A stretch of DNA of 64,000 nt from Tolypeutes matacus (Eukaryota > Chordata > Mammalia > Cingulata > Chlamyphoridae): positions 9,019,318 to 9,083,317 of the forward strand of contig JAKSZT010054568.1 of the NCBI GenBank assembly GCA_026826555.1, given 5' to 3'. Numbering within the stretch: the stretch's first letter is position 1; every line of letters begins with the position of its first letter. Shown here piece after piece: positions 33,321 through 44,519 of the stretch. The position numbers and the translations under genes were made by a program. Under the pieces are notes generated by a model. The model was not told the DNA's origin. It did not search any database and saw nothing but the letters and a program-made list of their open reading frames with translations.

Positions 33321-33786
33321 TGTTACAACCCAACTCTTGAAGGGCATGAGCTGGTATGGCTGTGAGAGCAAAGAACACACTTGGCACTTAGTCAGGCATA
33401 AGCCCTATTGGGACTTAGAGACAGAAGAGGCTCTCTGATGGTAGCAGTTCAGAGAAGGAAATAGAGCTCCGCAAAAAGACAGGAAAATGAGGGGTGATAT
33501 AAGGGGTTTCAGAACAAGGACATTCCATAGGGTATGAGAACACAGTTTCTGCTAGGGTCACCTGAAGCATACATATAGGATCTGGTGATGTTTTTACTAT
33601 GCTCATAAGAAGGACATTTACCAACGGCATTTACTGCTTTAGGAAGATTATAGTTTGTGATACCATCTATACATTCTCTCCCCTCCAGGGAGTGGTGTTA
33701 ACTTTTAACTTATGTCTAGGTCATGCAGGAGGCTACATGCTGAGGACTTTGGCGGGGGTGGGGGGGTGCGGCCCTGGGTCCCCACA
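33321..33786 (-). repeat. ERV1 5' LTR (right copy)
   Basis: 466 bp, 'tgttacaaccc' to 'gggtccccaca', with TG...CA ends. It matches the left LTR over its whole length with scattered changes. The AATAAA seen in the left copy is mutated here ('ccctattggg' on plus). The G-rich run near 33753-33770 is expanded compared with the left copy. Confidence 0.85.
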
Positions 33787-34429
33787 CATCTCTATTGGAA
33801 AAGAAGAAGTAAAATGATCTCTTTTTACAGATGCTATAATCTCATATGTAGAAAATCCTAAGGAATCATTAAACAGTGATTATAACTAATAAACAAGTGC
33901 AGAAAGACTATTATACAGATATCAATTGTTTTCTATACATTATCTATACATTCTGAAAATTAAATTAAGAAAACCATTCCACTTAAATAGCATAAAAAAA
34001 TAAAACCAACCTTGTAATACATTTAACAAAAGAGGTGCAAGATTTGTACACTGAAAGCTATAAAACAGTGTTGAAGGAAATTAAAGAAGACCTGCATAAA
34101 TGGAAAGACATACCATGAACATATTGCCAAGATGATAATACTCATCAAATTCATCTACAGATTCAGTACAATCCTAAACAAAATCCCTGCTGTTATTTTG
34201 CAGAAATTCATAAGCTTACCTTAAAATTCCTATGGAAATGGAAGGCACCCAAATAGCCAAAATTATCTTGAAAAAGAATAAATTTGCATGACTGACACTT
34301 CCCTATTTCAAAGCTTATTGCAGAACTACAGTAATTAAGACAGTGATTCTGGCAGAAGGATAGAGATTTATATAAATGGAATGGAATTGAGAGTCCAGAA
34401 ATAAACAATTATATGACCAATTGATTTTT

Positions 34430-34703
34430 TTTTCCTTTTTTTAATTAAAGAAGTTTACAAGAAAAATCATGAATAAAACAGAGAGTTTCTATATACCACC
34501 CTATTATTAACACCTTGCATTGGTGTGGTACATTTGCTATAAATGATGAGAGAACATTTTAATAATTGTGCTATTAACTATAGTCCATGATTTACATTAA
34601 GTTTCACTGTTTGTGTTGTACAGTCTTTGTTGTTTTTTATTTTTATTCTATATAAATACCTAAAATTTATATACCTAAAATTTCCCCTTTAAACCACATT
34701 CAA
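34430..34703 (-). mobile_element. L1 3'-end insertion inside L1
   Basis: An antisense L1 3' UTR with its T-rich end at the left. It is flanked by an 18-bp duplication of the host L1 ORF2: 'tatgaccaattgattttt' (34412-34429) and 'tatggtcaattggttttt' (34704-34721), three differences. It is a severely 5'-truncated L1 insertion. Confidence 0.85.
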
Positions 34704-35861
34704 TATGGTCAATTGGTTTTTGACAAGGGTAGCAAGAAAATTCATTGGGGGAAGAATTATCTTTTCAATAATTGGTGTTGGGACAACACAAATCGTAAAA
34801 TCACAAATGATTTTTTACCTTATCTCACACCACACAGATCCTCAAAACAGATCATAGATCTAAGTAAAAGAGCTAAAACTATGAAACTCCTAGAAGAAAA
34901 CATAGGAGTAAATCTTTGTGACTTTCAGTTAGGTAGTAGTTTTTTAGATATGAAACCAAAAGCACCATAGGCAAAAGAAAAAAAAAAAAAAGATAAATTG
35001 GATTTCATCAAAGTCAAACACTTTCGTACATCAAAGGACACAATCAAGAAAGCGGATCTACAGAATGGGAGAAAATATTTTTAGATAATATATTTAACAA
35101 GGTATTGGTATCCACAATAGATAAAGAACACTTACAACTCAACAATAAAAAGAGTAATAATCCAATTAAAACATGAGCAAAAAAATTGAGTAGATGTTTC
35201 TCCAAAGAAGATATACAAATGACCAAGAAGATATGAAAAGATGCTCAACATTATCAATCATTAGGAAAATGCAAATCAAAATCACAATGAGATATCACTT
35301 CACACCCACTGGGATGGCTATAATCAAAAGACAGATAAGAAGAAGTATTGGTGATCATGTGGAGAAATCAGAACCCTTGTGTGAATTTCTAGTGGGAATG
35401 TAAAATTTTTCAGTCCCTCTGGAAAAGAGTTAGGTAGTTCCTCAAAATGTTAAATATAGAGCCAGCAATTCCACTACTAGGTATATACCCAAGAATACTG
35501 GAAACATACATCTACAGACAAACTTGTACATGGATTTTCATAACAGGATTTTTCATAATAGCCAAAACACAACACAAATACCCATCACTTTGAATGGAGA
35601 AACAAAATGTGGTGCATCCATGCAATGGAATATTATTTGATTGTGAAAAATAATGAAGTATTGATACATGCTGCAACATGAAACCTTGAAAACATATGCT
35701 AAGTGAAAGAAGCCAGTCACAAAAGAGTACATTTTGTATCATTCCATTTATATGAAATATCCAGAATAGACAAATCTTTAGAGATGGAAAGTAGATTAAT
35801 GGTTTCCTTGAGCTGGGGGATGAGGTAGAGAAAGAGAGCATGAATGTTTACTAATGAGGTG

Positions 35862-36293
35862 TGTCTTAGTTTCCTGGTTTATCTTAAACAATAGGAATTT
35901 ATTTGATCATGGTTTTGAGGCTAGAAGTCCAAATTCGAGGAATCAGCAAGGCGATGTTTTTCTCCTGAAGACTGTGGTGTTCTGGGCGGGCTGGTGCTGA
36001 CCCTTGGTCTTTGGCTTTGCTGCCACATGGCAGGGCACATAGATATGTCTCCTTTCTTCTCCAAGCGTGTTGACTTCTAGATTCTTCCCATGACTCTTTC
36101 TCTGCATCAGAATTTCTTTTGGTTTATAAAGGTCTCCAATAATCCAGATTAAAGCCCAGCCTGATCCAGTTGGGCTACTCCTTGACCAAAGTCACATCTC
36201 CAAGAGAGTCTATTTACAACATGCCCATACTCGCCAGAATGTGGACCAGAACCACGAACTTGTCCAAACTGAGGTACAAAATTCAATCCACCA
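35862..36293 (-). mobile_element. MLT/MaLR-like solo LTR, antisense
   Basis: 432 bp starting 'tgtcttagtttcctgg' and ending 'ttcaatccacca', flanked on both sides by TGAGGTG (35855-35861 and 36294-36300). It interrupts an L1 3' UTR. It is related to 42466-42915 (antisense, attached to a MaLR internal part) and to 39620-40172 (sense). Confidence 0.8.
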
Positions 36294-36429
36294 TGAGGTG
36301 ATTGCAATGTTCCAAAATTAGGCAGTGGTGATGGATGCATAACTTGAATATTCTACAAACTACTGAACTATATACTTTAAATGGGTAAATTTTAAGGCGT
36401 GCAAATTAAATCTCAATAAAGCTATTTAA

Positions 36430-37700
36430 AAACAGACAGGAGGTTTCTTTCCAGGATAGTGGTGGCCTTTATGTGTCACAGGCTATGGCTGATTTAAGCT
36501 CATCCATGAAGCACAGTGGTTCTCCTTAGACACTACCTAAAGCTTTTCTTGTTTTCTGGATGCTGCCCCTGCAAATGATCCAAAGGTTTTGTTTCTCTGG
36601 AGGCCTGTTTGAGGGCAGTAACTTCAGGTTTCTGAGAGCTACTGCTGTATATTTGAGCTATCAGTTCTGACAATCTGATTTCCTTATGGACCGAATAAAT
36701 GGCAGGCTTACTAAAGGAACTCATATGAGTTGTTTCATCAGTTAATGTGTAGACAGACCCCAGTCGGCTCAACCAAGATCAAGAATGGACACTTGTCACT
36801 TGGTGATGGGCCGTGGACCAAATTTCATGAATATCTGATTTGAGAATGTGTCTACACGTGTAGTTGTGTGTATATGCTCAGTGGGTGAGGTGAAGCATCT
36901 GGATTTATTTATGCAGGAATGGGATGCTTAGGGGCAGCCTGGTCTATCTGCAAATTTATAAATATTTAAAATATAAATGAACTTTAAGGCCTATTTTGGG
37001 AAAAATTAAATCATTTACAAATCAGAAACAATTTTGTAGATGGGCAAACATAACTTACTCAACAGTGGAGATGGGCTTTACCATTGGATCTAAAATATCT
37101 AATTTTAAAACAGACTTCAGTCCAAACAGACATTGCTATTTGTATTTCTTAAAATCAGTGATCAAACAAATAAAAAGTATGATACTATTGAGTTTTAAAA
37201 AAGGAAATAATTTTTATATGTGTGATTTAAGCCTATTGGGTTTCTTCAACCACATTTCTTGAACATGGAAGGAAGGACTAGAGTGTGAGCAGTTTCACAC
37301 ATTCTCAGTCCACCTTCCAGAGCCCTAGCAAGGGCGCATCTACTCTATTAGGCCTTGAAGATGAGTGGCCTGACAGTGTGTCCTGAGCTTGCCTCACCAG
37401 AGAGCACCTGTGGCTTGCACCTGCCATGCTTCCTCCTGGAGAACACCTGACTTCCTGTTCCTATCTACACCTGAAGATTCCATCAGTTAATTACACCTGA
37501 TTGTGAATAAGTCCACTCTCTTTTTTCCTTCCTTTTCTCCATCACAGGTGGCAGAAATTCTATTTTCCCTGCATTACTTTTGAACCCAATTAGTTCCAAT
37601 CAAACCAATCATGCTAGGATTGTGTGTTTATAAAAAGTAGGTAATGTCAGGTCATTGACTCCGTGTACAATGAAAAGATAGTGAGTGGGATAGAGGGGGA
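36430..37700. other. Unassigned sequence
   Basis: No gene or clear repeat. The 79-codon minus frame at 36533-36772 and the 88-codon plus frame at 36996-37262 show no domain. The sequence becomes AT-rich after 36950. Confidence 0.4.
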
Positions 37701-37712
37701 TATGAGAGTCAG

Positions 37713-37755
37713 GTGAATGAATGAATGAAAGAATGAACAAATGAGTGAATAAAGA
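37713..37755. repeat. (GAAT)n-like microsatellite
   Basis: Imperfect GAAT/GAAC units ('gaatgaatgaatgaaagaat'). Confidence 0.8.
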
Positions 37756-37849
37756 ATCTAAGTAGCATTAGAGTGCTAGACTTGCCTCATTCTCTATCTG
37801 CAATCAGCAATGCCAGGCATCAGTGGAAATTTTGCACGGGCCCGGTCTT

Positions 37850-38084
37850 TCTTTTCCCCCCCTTTTTTTTTGTGGTATCAGGGACTGGAAATTGAACGCG
37901 GGACCTCATTTGTGGGAAGCCAGCGCTCAACCACTGAGCCACATCGGCTTCCCCGAGTTGATTTTCTGTTTGTTCGTTTTGCTTGTGGTTTTGCTCTTGT
38001 TGTTTTAGAAGGCACTGGAACCTGAACCCAGGACCTCCCATGTGGGAGGCAGGCACCCAATTGCTTGAGCCCATCTGCTCCCCA
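37850..38084 (-). mobile_element. Dimeric DAS-type SINE, antisense
   Basis: Two related SINE units lie head to tail. The left unit runs from 'gggactggaaattgaacgcg' to 'ctgagccacatcggcttccc', after a T-rich tail. The right unit runs from 'ggcactggaacctgaaccca' to 'gagcccatctgctcccc'. A 12-bp duplication flanks the pair: 'gggcccggtctt' (37838-37849) and 'gggcccagtctt' (38085-38096), one mismatch. A single duplication around both units shows that they inserted together. Confidence 0.9.
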
Positions 38085-38169
38085 GGGCCCAGTCTTAATT
38101 CATTTGTTCAGGGATGTCGTAAAATAACTCAACACGAATACTGACCTTTACGATGTCAAGAGACTGGGG

Positions 38170-38390
38170 AAAAGCTACAGGCTATGATATGAGACAGTGC
38201 TAGGTTTGAATCTAGGTTTTCATCTTACAAGTTTAGTGTCCTTGGAAAAACTCTTTATTAACCTCTCATTCATTCCTTATCTGTAAGATGGAGATGATAA
38301 CAGCGACCTTACAGGATTACAGTCAGGTGATGATATAAATAAACTGGTCAGAAAAGCATCTGGCATATAGGAGCTCAATAGAGAAAACAC
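38170..38390 (+). repeat. MIR SINE, sense
   Basis: 'gtgctaggtttgaatctagg', 'ttccttatctgtaagatgga' and 'ggagctcaatagagaaaa' follow the MIR order from tRNA-like head to 3' end. Confidence 0.75.
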
Positions 38391-38527
38391 GACGATTATG
38401 GAGAAAGTAGGACCTGTGCCTAGTGGCAAGTAAGGAGGTCTCTCCCAGCTTCCAATTAGAGCACGACTGGAGACAAAAGAAAGAAGAAACTGAAAAATAG
38501 CAGGGACTATCAGGATGGCCTGACAAC

Positions 38528-39320
38528 CTAATGCCGTAGTGTGAGAGGAATTTCTGCCAACTCTAAGGGGTTTAGAACCAGACGTGGAAAAACCTTCCCT
38601 GGCAATATTTTATGAAATGAAGACTGCAGAAAGAAAGACACTTTGCTTCCTCCCATTACCTGTCCCCAAATTTGAAGCTTGCCCAGTGTTTGAACCAATG
38701 GGAAAGCTAGCAGCTGGCCCTGCCCGTGGGTGCTGCAGAGTGGGAGAAAATCCTCTGTTGTTTCTGCATCTAATGCAGGAGCTCGCAGGAAACAACACAA
38801 AAGGGGGTGCATTGTGGCACACTGCGGTTTTCTCTGTGGACACCAGGGAGGAGGTGTCCACAGAGAAAACCCTTTAGGTGGCTGGAGAGGGCTGGCCTGG
38901 GAGCAGGGCACACAGAGCATTGTCCAATAATTCAGAAAAGCAGTGGCGCCTACTGGGAGTAGGGGAGGCTCAGCTGCAAAGATTATAAGACACAAGCAGA
39001 TGCCTCTGGACGCTGAGCAGCTATGAGGACAGGAAGCTCGAGTGAGCGGGAGAGAGCCCAAGGCAGGCACTTGCACCAGCTTTGCTGACAAATACTGAGG
39101 ATGGCAGCTGAGTCATTGGCCAAGAACAAATACAGGATGCGGGGAGGGGCCGTGAAGTGCAGGAGAAAAGTACTGCAATGCAGGGGAGAGGAGGCACCAG
39201 GAAAACTCAGAGAAAGGCATGCCTTTGAATGTGATTTAACTCGGAATCCAGGAGAAAATGTCAGGAAGCTGTTTGCCAGCCTCAGTAAAGAAAGAACAAA
39301 ACACAATAGGCTTTAGGAAA
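38528..39320. other. Non-repeat segment with long overlapping frames
   Basis: The longest frame outside recognised repeats (187 codons, minus, 38528-39091) lies here with others on both strands (38584-38877 plus, 38983-39306 minus). None shows a known domain. The minus frame is rich in Leu, Pro, Ser and Cys, as expected from chance reading of this composition. The segment includes the hairpin at 38826-38871. It could hold a non-coding RNA or exon, but the sequence alone does not support one. Confidence 0.4.
38826..38871. repeat. Perfect 19-bp inverted repeat (hairpin)
   Basis: The arm 'ggttttctctgtggacacc' (38826-38844) is repeated as its exact reverse complement at 38853-38871, with an 8-base spacer 'agggagga'. 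The folded RNA or DNA would be a perfect 19-bp stem with an 8-base loop. I know no transposon with these ends. It is shorter than a usual pre-miRNA (about 60-70 bases). Confidence 0.95.
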
Positions 39321-39619
39321 TAGTAGCATGAAGGTGAGAGGGGGTTGCACAGGAGCACATGCGGTGTGATTCCCTGAGGGCTGGCAGGGACTCAGGCTGC
39401 TTGATTTTAATTTTTATTGCCAGGGCTTACCACAATGCTGGGCACATAGTAGTTATGTAAGAAAAAGAAACATGCTGTTCAACCAATGTTAACTGTCTTT
39501 ACTTCTGGTGGTAAAATTACCAGTGATATTTATTTTCTTCCCCTGGCTTTACTGCATTTTCTAACATCGCTATAAAACATGACATACTTTTGAAGACTCT
39601 CTCACTCCTGTCATCCACT

Positions 39620-40172
39620 CTTGACGTGGGAGCGTTATGGAAATGACGTCATGGCTTTTGGGACGTTGGGATGGAATGAATGTATTCCGCCTGTGGGAAG
39701 AACCTGTCTTGTGATGTTGAGCTGGTGGGCCATGGGGATTGACTCATGGACCCCTCAGAAGACATTTCCTTAGCCTTAATCTGTGTTGCTGTGGGTGTGA
39801 ACCCATTTTTAAGTAGGACCCTTGGAATGTGTTATTTTTCGTGAAGGTGTGGCCAGCTGAAGGAGGGTGGCTCTTAATTTGTTTTACTAGGGGTCTTATG
39901 AGAAGGATCCAGAAGCCGGAAGCCAGTGGAAACCAGAAGAGCAGACACGAGGAGTGAGAGAGCACCTTGTGACGGGAGGCAGAGATGAAGCCAAGAAGCC
40001 CCAAGGATTTGGGCAAGCCTGCCCCAGAACACGACAGAATTCAGGAGAAAATGAAGCCCTGCCAATGCCTTGATTTTTGAGTTCTAGGTTCCGAAACCAT
40101 GAGCTAATAAATGCTTTTGTTTAAGCCAACCCAGTGCATGGTATTTGTCATAGCAGCCTGGCAAACTAGGAT
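39620..40172 (+). mobile_element. MLT/MaLR-like solo LTR, sense
   Basis: Landmarks in order: 'ttgactcatggacccctcag', 'gtgggtgtgaaccca', 'tagcagcctggcaaactagg' at the end, and AATAAA within 'gagctaataaatgctttt' (about 40105). These mirror the antisense copies at 35862 and 42466. The 5' limit is approximate. Confidence 0.7.
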
Positions 40173-40384
40173 TGATGGCTTCCATGATTTTAACTGACTT
40201 CTCTTTTATCAGTTTATTTGAATGCCTTATCTCCGTGACATTGGTGAGAACAACAAACATAATCTGCATGACTCCCAAGGGCACAGCTGTGACCTGACAG
40301 TGGAAATTACAGAGAGGCAGACTCTAGTTCTGTACACCGGAGGCCTCATTTAATTGTGAGAGCTGTCCAGGAATGCAGGAATGT

Positions 40385-40490
40385 ATACTTAAAAAGCTTA
40401 CTGTGTCCCAAACTTTGCAATTAACATTGAGAAGAGATCAAATAAGGCCTGGTCTCTACTCTTCAGGGACTTGAAGCCGAGCAAAAGAGG
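40385..40490. repeat. Old L2/MIR3-like fragment
   Basis: 'cttactgtgtcccaaacttt' followed by 'ggtctctactcttcagggac' resembles the 'tactatgtgccaggcac ... ccctgccctcaaggagc' segment of L2-type repeats. Confidence 0.5.
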
Positions 40491-40499
40491 TAGATGTAT

Positions 40500-41110
40500 C
40501 AAGAGGTAAATGCAATCAAGAATTATAGCCATTGTGACAGGACAAGCTGGGGCCACAAGGACAGGGCAGACAAACCTATCGGCAGGATACAACCCTCAAA
40601 TGGGATCACTGTTTGAAAAGTCCAAAATAAGATTGCTTTCTACCCAGGAGACTATCTTTTGGACTTTAATGAAAAGAATGTATATGTGTAAGACTCTTTC
40701 CCTGATGGGCTATTGTATCCTCTTGGTTTTGAAATTTCATTTTCTCCAGACACAAGAAATAACTGCTCAGGCAGAATATGCGGTGTGACCACATTAAAAG
40801 GCAGCCAGAGCACACTATTTGTTTAAGACAAGGTAAAGGAAAGGCAAAAAATCCTCATCTCAGACTTTAACCTCATACGCAGCAGGAGAAGCTGTCACTT
40901 GACTGAGGCATCCAGGAAGAATTCCCTGACAGGTCACTCCCTGGCTGATTTCAGGGTCCGCCAACATGACCTCAGGGCATGACCTGGGGAACTAGGGAGC
41001 CTTTCACCTTGCTGTGGAAATGCGAGGTTAAGGAGAAAGGGGGCTAGATCGCAGCACACCAGGAGACAGGAAGCATGCAACCAGTAACAAGCTAAGGACA
41101 AAGGCTCATC
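40500..41110. other. Unassigned sequence
   Basis: No repeat or exon recognised. The 92-codon plus frame at 40510-40788 has no domain. Confidence 0.4.
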
Positions 41111-41119
41111 AAATCTGTT

Positions 41120-42915
41120 ATGGGCGTGGTCTACCCTAGGACAAAATTCCTCTCTGCCTGTGGTCCTGTAGAACCTAAAAACAAGCTATCTGCTTCCAAA
41201 ATACATGGTGAGACATGGAATAGGATAAACATTCTGATTCCAGAAGGAAGAAATTGGAAGGAAAACGGGCCATGGGCCCCAAACGTGTCCAAAACCCAGC
41301 AAGGCAAACTGTATTAGATTTCATGTCTGAGAGTCACATATGTTGGATGTTTCGTCCTCCAGGCCTGATGGAACGGCAGCCCCACCCCTCCCAAGCACTT
41401 GTGCAGCTTCGATGGCCGTCCCGAACACTGGGGTGAAGGCCCACTCTATCTGAGCATTGGGACAGCAGCCAGGCCCAGGCTCTGCATGAATGCCAAATGC
41501 TGGGACACATTTCCCACCATCTCCAAGTACTGGGTGGCAGCACTCTCTCTGAATGACAGGGCACAAGGCCTGCACCCTCCCAGCACCTGGGCAGATGGCC
41601 CATCCCCTCCAAGCAGGGACAGACTCACCCTTGCACACATGTGGGGGCCCCTCTCTTGGCCCAAGGAGATCATTTTGGTCCAGACCTCAGCTTCCATGGT
41701 TCTGCCCTGGATGTCATTTTTCCTTCAGTTCATCCTTTCTCTGTTCCTTTCAGTCCAGGCTGACAGTAGTTCTGCTCATAAAAATTTTGCAAAAGCCTTG
41801 TCGGCTTTCCCTGCAGTTCAAATAGATCCAAATCATTAGACACAGAACTTTCCGCAGATCCTTCTTGGTAACTGCATTCCCAATCTGCCTTCCATTGAAA
41901 TGGCTGGCTGGTCCATGTGCACCACACCCACTTTAGCAAAGGGTTGTTCAATTAAACCCCCCATGGAGCCCTGTCCTCCGGGGACCCACTTCCCAAAAGC
42001 TCAGGGAGGGCCCTGACAGAGCCACTTCTGGCCCTAGTCTCAGAGCACACTGTCTGAAGAGCTCAGTCCTCAGCTTATCCATTTCCTTTCACATGTCACC
42101 GTTAGCTACAAGAAGCCAGGTTGTACCTTCCACACTGAGCTTGGAACTCTCCTCAGCTAAAGATCCAAGCTCATCACTTACAAGTTCCACTGTCAATCTG
42201 GTATCAGAAAACAACTTTGCCATGTTCTTTGCCACTTTATAATAAGAGTCATCTTTCTTCTAATTTCCAATAACACATTCATCATTTCTTTCAAAGGCCT
42301 CCTGGAAGTACCTTCAGTGTCCACATTTCTACCAACAGTCTCTTCAAAGCAATTTAGACTATCAAGCACTTCACAATTCTTCCAGACTCTACCTGTTTTT
42401 CAATTCCAAAAACACTTCCAGATTTTTAGGTATTTGTCATAGGAATAAGTTCTGGTACCAAAAATTGATTTAGTTTCCTAGCTAATAAAACAAGTACTAT
42501 ATATCTGGTTGGCTTAACAAGAGGAATTTACTGGCTCATGGTTTCAGAGGTGAGAAGGCTTGCTTTCTCTGGGGGACAGTACCTTCAGGCTGACCAGCAA
42601 TCTTTGGGGTTCCTTGGCTTTCAACCACATGATACTGCATGTGGCCACGTCTTTTCCTTTCTTTTCTGGATTTTGCTGTCTTCTGTCTTCTGGCTGCTCC
42701 CTGTGGCTTCTCTCTGTCTGACCTTCACTCTTCTTATAAAGAACTCCAGTAATCCAGATTAAAGTCCAATCTGAGTCAGTGGGGCCACACCTTAAATGAA
42801 GTAACATCTTGAAGAGATCTTATTGACAGTGTGGGTCCACACCCACCAGAACGTGGACCAAGACCAAGAACATGTCCAAATAGGGCTACATAATTCAATC
42901 CCCCACAATCCCACA
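41120..42915 (-). mobile_element. MaLR (MST/MLT-type) internal region with 5' LTR
   Basis: The right part, 42466-42915, is an antisense MaLR-type LTR. Next to it, 'tctggtaccaaaaatt' (42451-42466) is the reverse of the usual start of a MaLR internal region and primer site. The segment 41120-42450 matches the antisense pattern of MST/THE1-type internal sequence, for example 'caaaatacatggtgagacat', 'gtgtccaaaacccagcaagg' and 'ggcctcctggaagtacctt'. The second LTR, expected on the left, is absent. MaLR internal regions lack a complete pol; the overlapping frames at 41321-41839 are not genes. Confidence 0.8.
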
Positions 42916-42919
42916 TGCA

Positions 42920-43770
42920 AATAAAGTTTAAGTCAATGAGGAAGGTTAAAAGACATTTTTAAAGGTAAAGTCATGACTCTCACACAAATAGAAATTTAAT
43001 ATGTGCCAAAGATTTTACTTAACTCATTAATTAATGAAAGGACCAATAAGATTTGTGAAGAGTTCAAAGGAGAGTTCAAAGTATCCCATTTACAAGCCAT
43101 TAGGAATGCTAAAATGAAATTAAAAATAAATGCTTAACTGACTTTTTCAAGGGGGCAGGAAAGGAAGATTGTCCTCTCTGATAGGACAAGATGTGTTTGC
43201 ATATCTATGAACAAGAGTGATTTGAATTGTTTCAGTTATGTACAACTTATTAAGAGCTCAAAGACAAGGGATGACACAAAAACTCAATAACATAGATAGC
43301 CTGGAAGGGTGTGTTAGACAAGCCCTCCTTTTCCATTGAAAGTCCTTGACAACCTTTTTGGTGCACTTCAAAGTCTTTCTCAGTTTCCCCTACAGGTATT
43401 ACTCCCAGAAACTGAGTTTATTATCCTAACAGCTTGAGTCATATCTACCTAACTGCCAGTGCCAGAAGACCCAGCAACAGGTCTTTGATCTTCCTTCTCT
43501 CTCACATTCAAACAACAGCTCCTCTCTCACTCTGACCTGAGGAATAAATAATTTGTGTTTGTGCCGCCTGCATTCCATCTCCCGCAGATGATGTTCCCAA
43601 GGCTCTCGTCATTTCCCAGCTATATACAATTGACTGTTGGAATTTGTGGAACAAGATTGGAGTAGAAATAAGTAAATATAAAGATTAATATGGCAACTAT
43701 GTCTGGCATATAAAACTGCACCTTCTTCTAGCTGTGGTTACCCCCTTGGGTAGCTCGCCTTAACCCTGCC
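42920..43770. other. Unassigned sequence
   Basis: No gene or clear repeat recognised. Confidence 0.4.
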
Positions 43771-43779
43771 CCTTCAGCT

Positions 43780-43930
43780 GAGTCTTCAGTGCTTCTCTGT
43801 CCTCTTGGAGCCCTATCTCTGCTTTGTTCCAGGTTTAGTTGTGCAGGCACCTTCTTCCTGCATTGTAGTAAGTCCTCCTTGAAGACAAGGGTCATGCTTT
43901 TATCATCCTTATGCCTTCTCCGTCTTCACT
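43780..43930 (+). repeat. L2 3'-region fragment
   Basis: 'agtcctccttgaagacaagg' followed by 'gtcatgcttttatcatcc' resembles the 'gagggcagggactttgtcttg' end of L2. Weak but in the right order. Confidence 0.4.
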
Positions 43931-44159
43931 CAATTATTAGTAAAAGTTCAGACAGTTCAATTGCATAATAAAAGAATTTATTGTAGAGAATCAAATAAGA
44001 CCTGGACAGTTAAACTGAAATAAATTGCTTTCCTAGAGATTGCAACAGAAGCTGTGCTATATTAAAGAGCTAGGCCCAAGGGCTCACAGAAATGCCGCTG
44101 GAACTGAAGGAGCAGGTACTTCTTAGATCCCTTCAGTGGTCCCCCATGTGTACCAGGAC

Positions 44160-44400
44160 AGTCACCTGACGGAAACAAAGCCTCCCCTGGCTGGGCCCAC
44201 CTCTCCCCGCTCCCTTCTCATTTTTTTCACTCACAACCCCACGTTCATAGAGGATGCTTGCAGTTGCCTGGCCATGCTGCACCACTTCAAACCCACGCCT
44301 CATTTTACTATTATTTGTCTGGAGGTCAAATGCCATGTCCCTAATGAAACCTTCCGCGACCTCTCCTAAAACAGCTGACATTGCTGATTCCTTGGTGCCC
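44160..44400 (+). repeat. Possible L2 fragment
   Basis: 'ggaggtcaaatgccatgtcc' and 'gaaaccttccgcgacctctc' recall the L2 segment for 'aaatgtcacctcctc ... gaagccttccctgacc'. The overlapping frames at 44133-44381 show no domain. Confidence 0.5.
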
Positions 44401-44519
44401 TTCTTGCCTCCAATGCAAAAGTCAAATTAAATGACACCCATAAGGGCCCCGGGTTGCCCCTTCCAGCTATTAAAACCGTGGTGCCAGCACACCGTTGCGA
44501 AGGCACCTGAGGGCACCAA

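Larger units (their letters stand above)
28180..33786 (-). mobile_element. Endogenous retrovirus (ERV1) with two LTRs
   Basis: A provirus of about 5.6 kb inserted in L1 ORF2. The LTRs are 28180-28628 and 33321-33786. Flanks are CATCC (28175-28179) and CATCT (33787-33791), a 5-bp duplication with one change. Orientation is minus: the LTRs carry TATATC/TATA and AATAAA signals on that strand, and a TGG-starting, primer-site-like sequence follows the right LTR after two bases. Reading from the right: leader open frame, gag matrix start, a long AT-rich decayed part, then an env-like part. The pol region is not recognisable, and the spacing is too short for it, so a large internal deletion is likely. 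LTRs look roughly 80-85% alike by eye, so the insertion is old. Confidence 0.85.
27460..36420 (+). mobile_element. L1 ORF2 and 3' end, split by three insertions
   Basis: L1 pieces lie at 27460-28179, 33787-34429, 34704-35861 and 36294-36420. They join up in the correct order of one sense L1: RT region, ORF2 C-terminal part (including the 85-codon frame at 34713-34970 with LLEENIG), and an old-type 3' UTR ending 'aatctcaataaagctattt'. The breaks hold the provirus (28180-33786), an antisense L1 3' end (34430-34703) and an LTR (35862-36293). Stops occur throughout; it is inactive. Confidence 0.88.

Noticed and set aside
28180..33786. Plus-strand orientation for the first provirus
   Set aside because: TATA and AATAAA signals, the primer-site-like sequence and the gag start are all on the minus strand.
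38826..38871. The hairpin as a microRNA precursor
   Set aside because: At 46 bases and with a perfect stem it is too short for a typical pre-miRNA, and no expression evidence is available.
38826..38871. The hairpin as a bacterial-type terminator
   Set aside because: The window is clearly mammalian repeat-rich DNA and no T run follows.
41321..41839. Overlapping frames of 83-146 codons as a host gene
   Set aside because: They lie in MaLR internal sequence and cover each other on opposite strands.
44133..44381. Paired 82- and 77-codon frames on opposite strands
   Set aside because: The text is L2-like, and neither frame has a domain.
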